A stretch of 6,112 nt of DNA from Rhodospirillaceae bacterium (GTDB lineage: Bacteria > Pseudomonadota > Alphaproteobacteria > Micavibrionales > UBA2020). Position 1 is the stretch's first letter; each line of letters begins with the position of its first letter. The translations under genes and the position numbers were made by a program. The stretch lies in contig DQGU01000095.1 of the NCBI GenBank assembly GCA_003524565.1, forward strand, positions 1 to 6,112. Direction: 5' to 3'. Shown piece after piece: positions 6,096 through 6,112 of the stretch. Below the pieces are notes generated by a model, which searched no databases, was not told the DNA's origin, and saw nothing but the letters and a program-made list of their open reading frames with translations.

Positions 6096-6112
6096 AAAAA
6101 AGCCCGGCATAA
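6096..6112 (+). terminator. Probable first arm of an intrinsic terminator, cut by window end
   Basis: Nineteen bases after the second transporter stop come six A residues (6096-6101), then GCCCGGC (6102-6108) and ATAA. This is the usual left half of a bidirectional terminator (A-tract, GC arm, loop). The matching GCCGGGC and T-tract would lie just beyond the window, so this is inferred, not seen. Confidence 0.4.

Overview
The window looks like a chromosomal fragment from a moderately GC-rich Gram-negative bacterium. The best guess is an alphaproteobacterium, from the gcvT-gcvH-gcvP order, the single-chain GcvP and the style of the tandem glycine riboswitch. That assignment is inference; there is no rRNA or other marker gene here. 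The left edge is a contig end or corrupted sequence.

Left half, minus strand (about 3734 down to 1): a glycine cleavage operon. A putative promoter (3734-3707) is followed by a two-aptamer glycine riboswitch (about 3688-3467), then gcvT (TTG start, 3420-2275), gcvH (2268-1894) and gcvP (1861 leftwards). GcvP is read cleanly for 597 residues and then runs into about 70 bases of near-pure G (C on the coding strand). Its C-terminal third, including the PLP-lysine region, is missing. Together the three proteins form the P, H and T parts of the glycine cleavage system: GcvP decarboxylates glycine onto the lipoyl arm of GcvH, and GcvT releases ammonia and methylene-tetrahydrofolate. The L protein (dihydrolipoamide dehydrogenase) is not in the window. 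The riboswitch probably turns the operon on when glycine is plentiful.

Right half, plus strand (3704 to 6112): a divergent transcription unit with two adjacent, clearly paralogous membrane proteins of the AI-2E/PerM transporter family (3783-4943 and 4953-6077), 9 bases apart. After them comes what appears to be the first arm of a terminator, cut by the window end. The promoters of the two units appear to overlap almost completely around an inverted repeat GTTGAC...GTCAAC.

I see no previously undescribed system. The most interesting parts are the riboswitch architecture (extra hairpin in the linker, non-consensus second aptamer, competing pairings), the overlapping divergent promoters and the tandem transporter duplication. 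No tRNA, rRNA, CRISPR array, insertion sequence or prophage gene was recognised.
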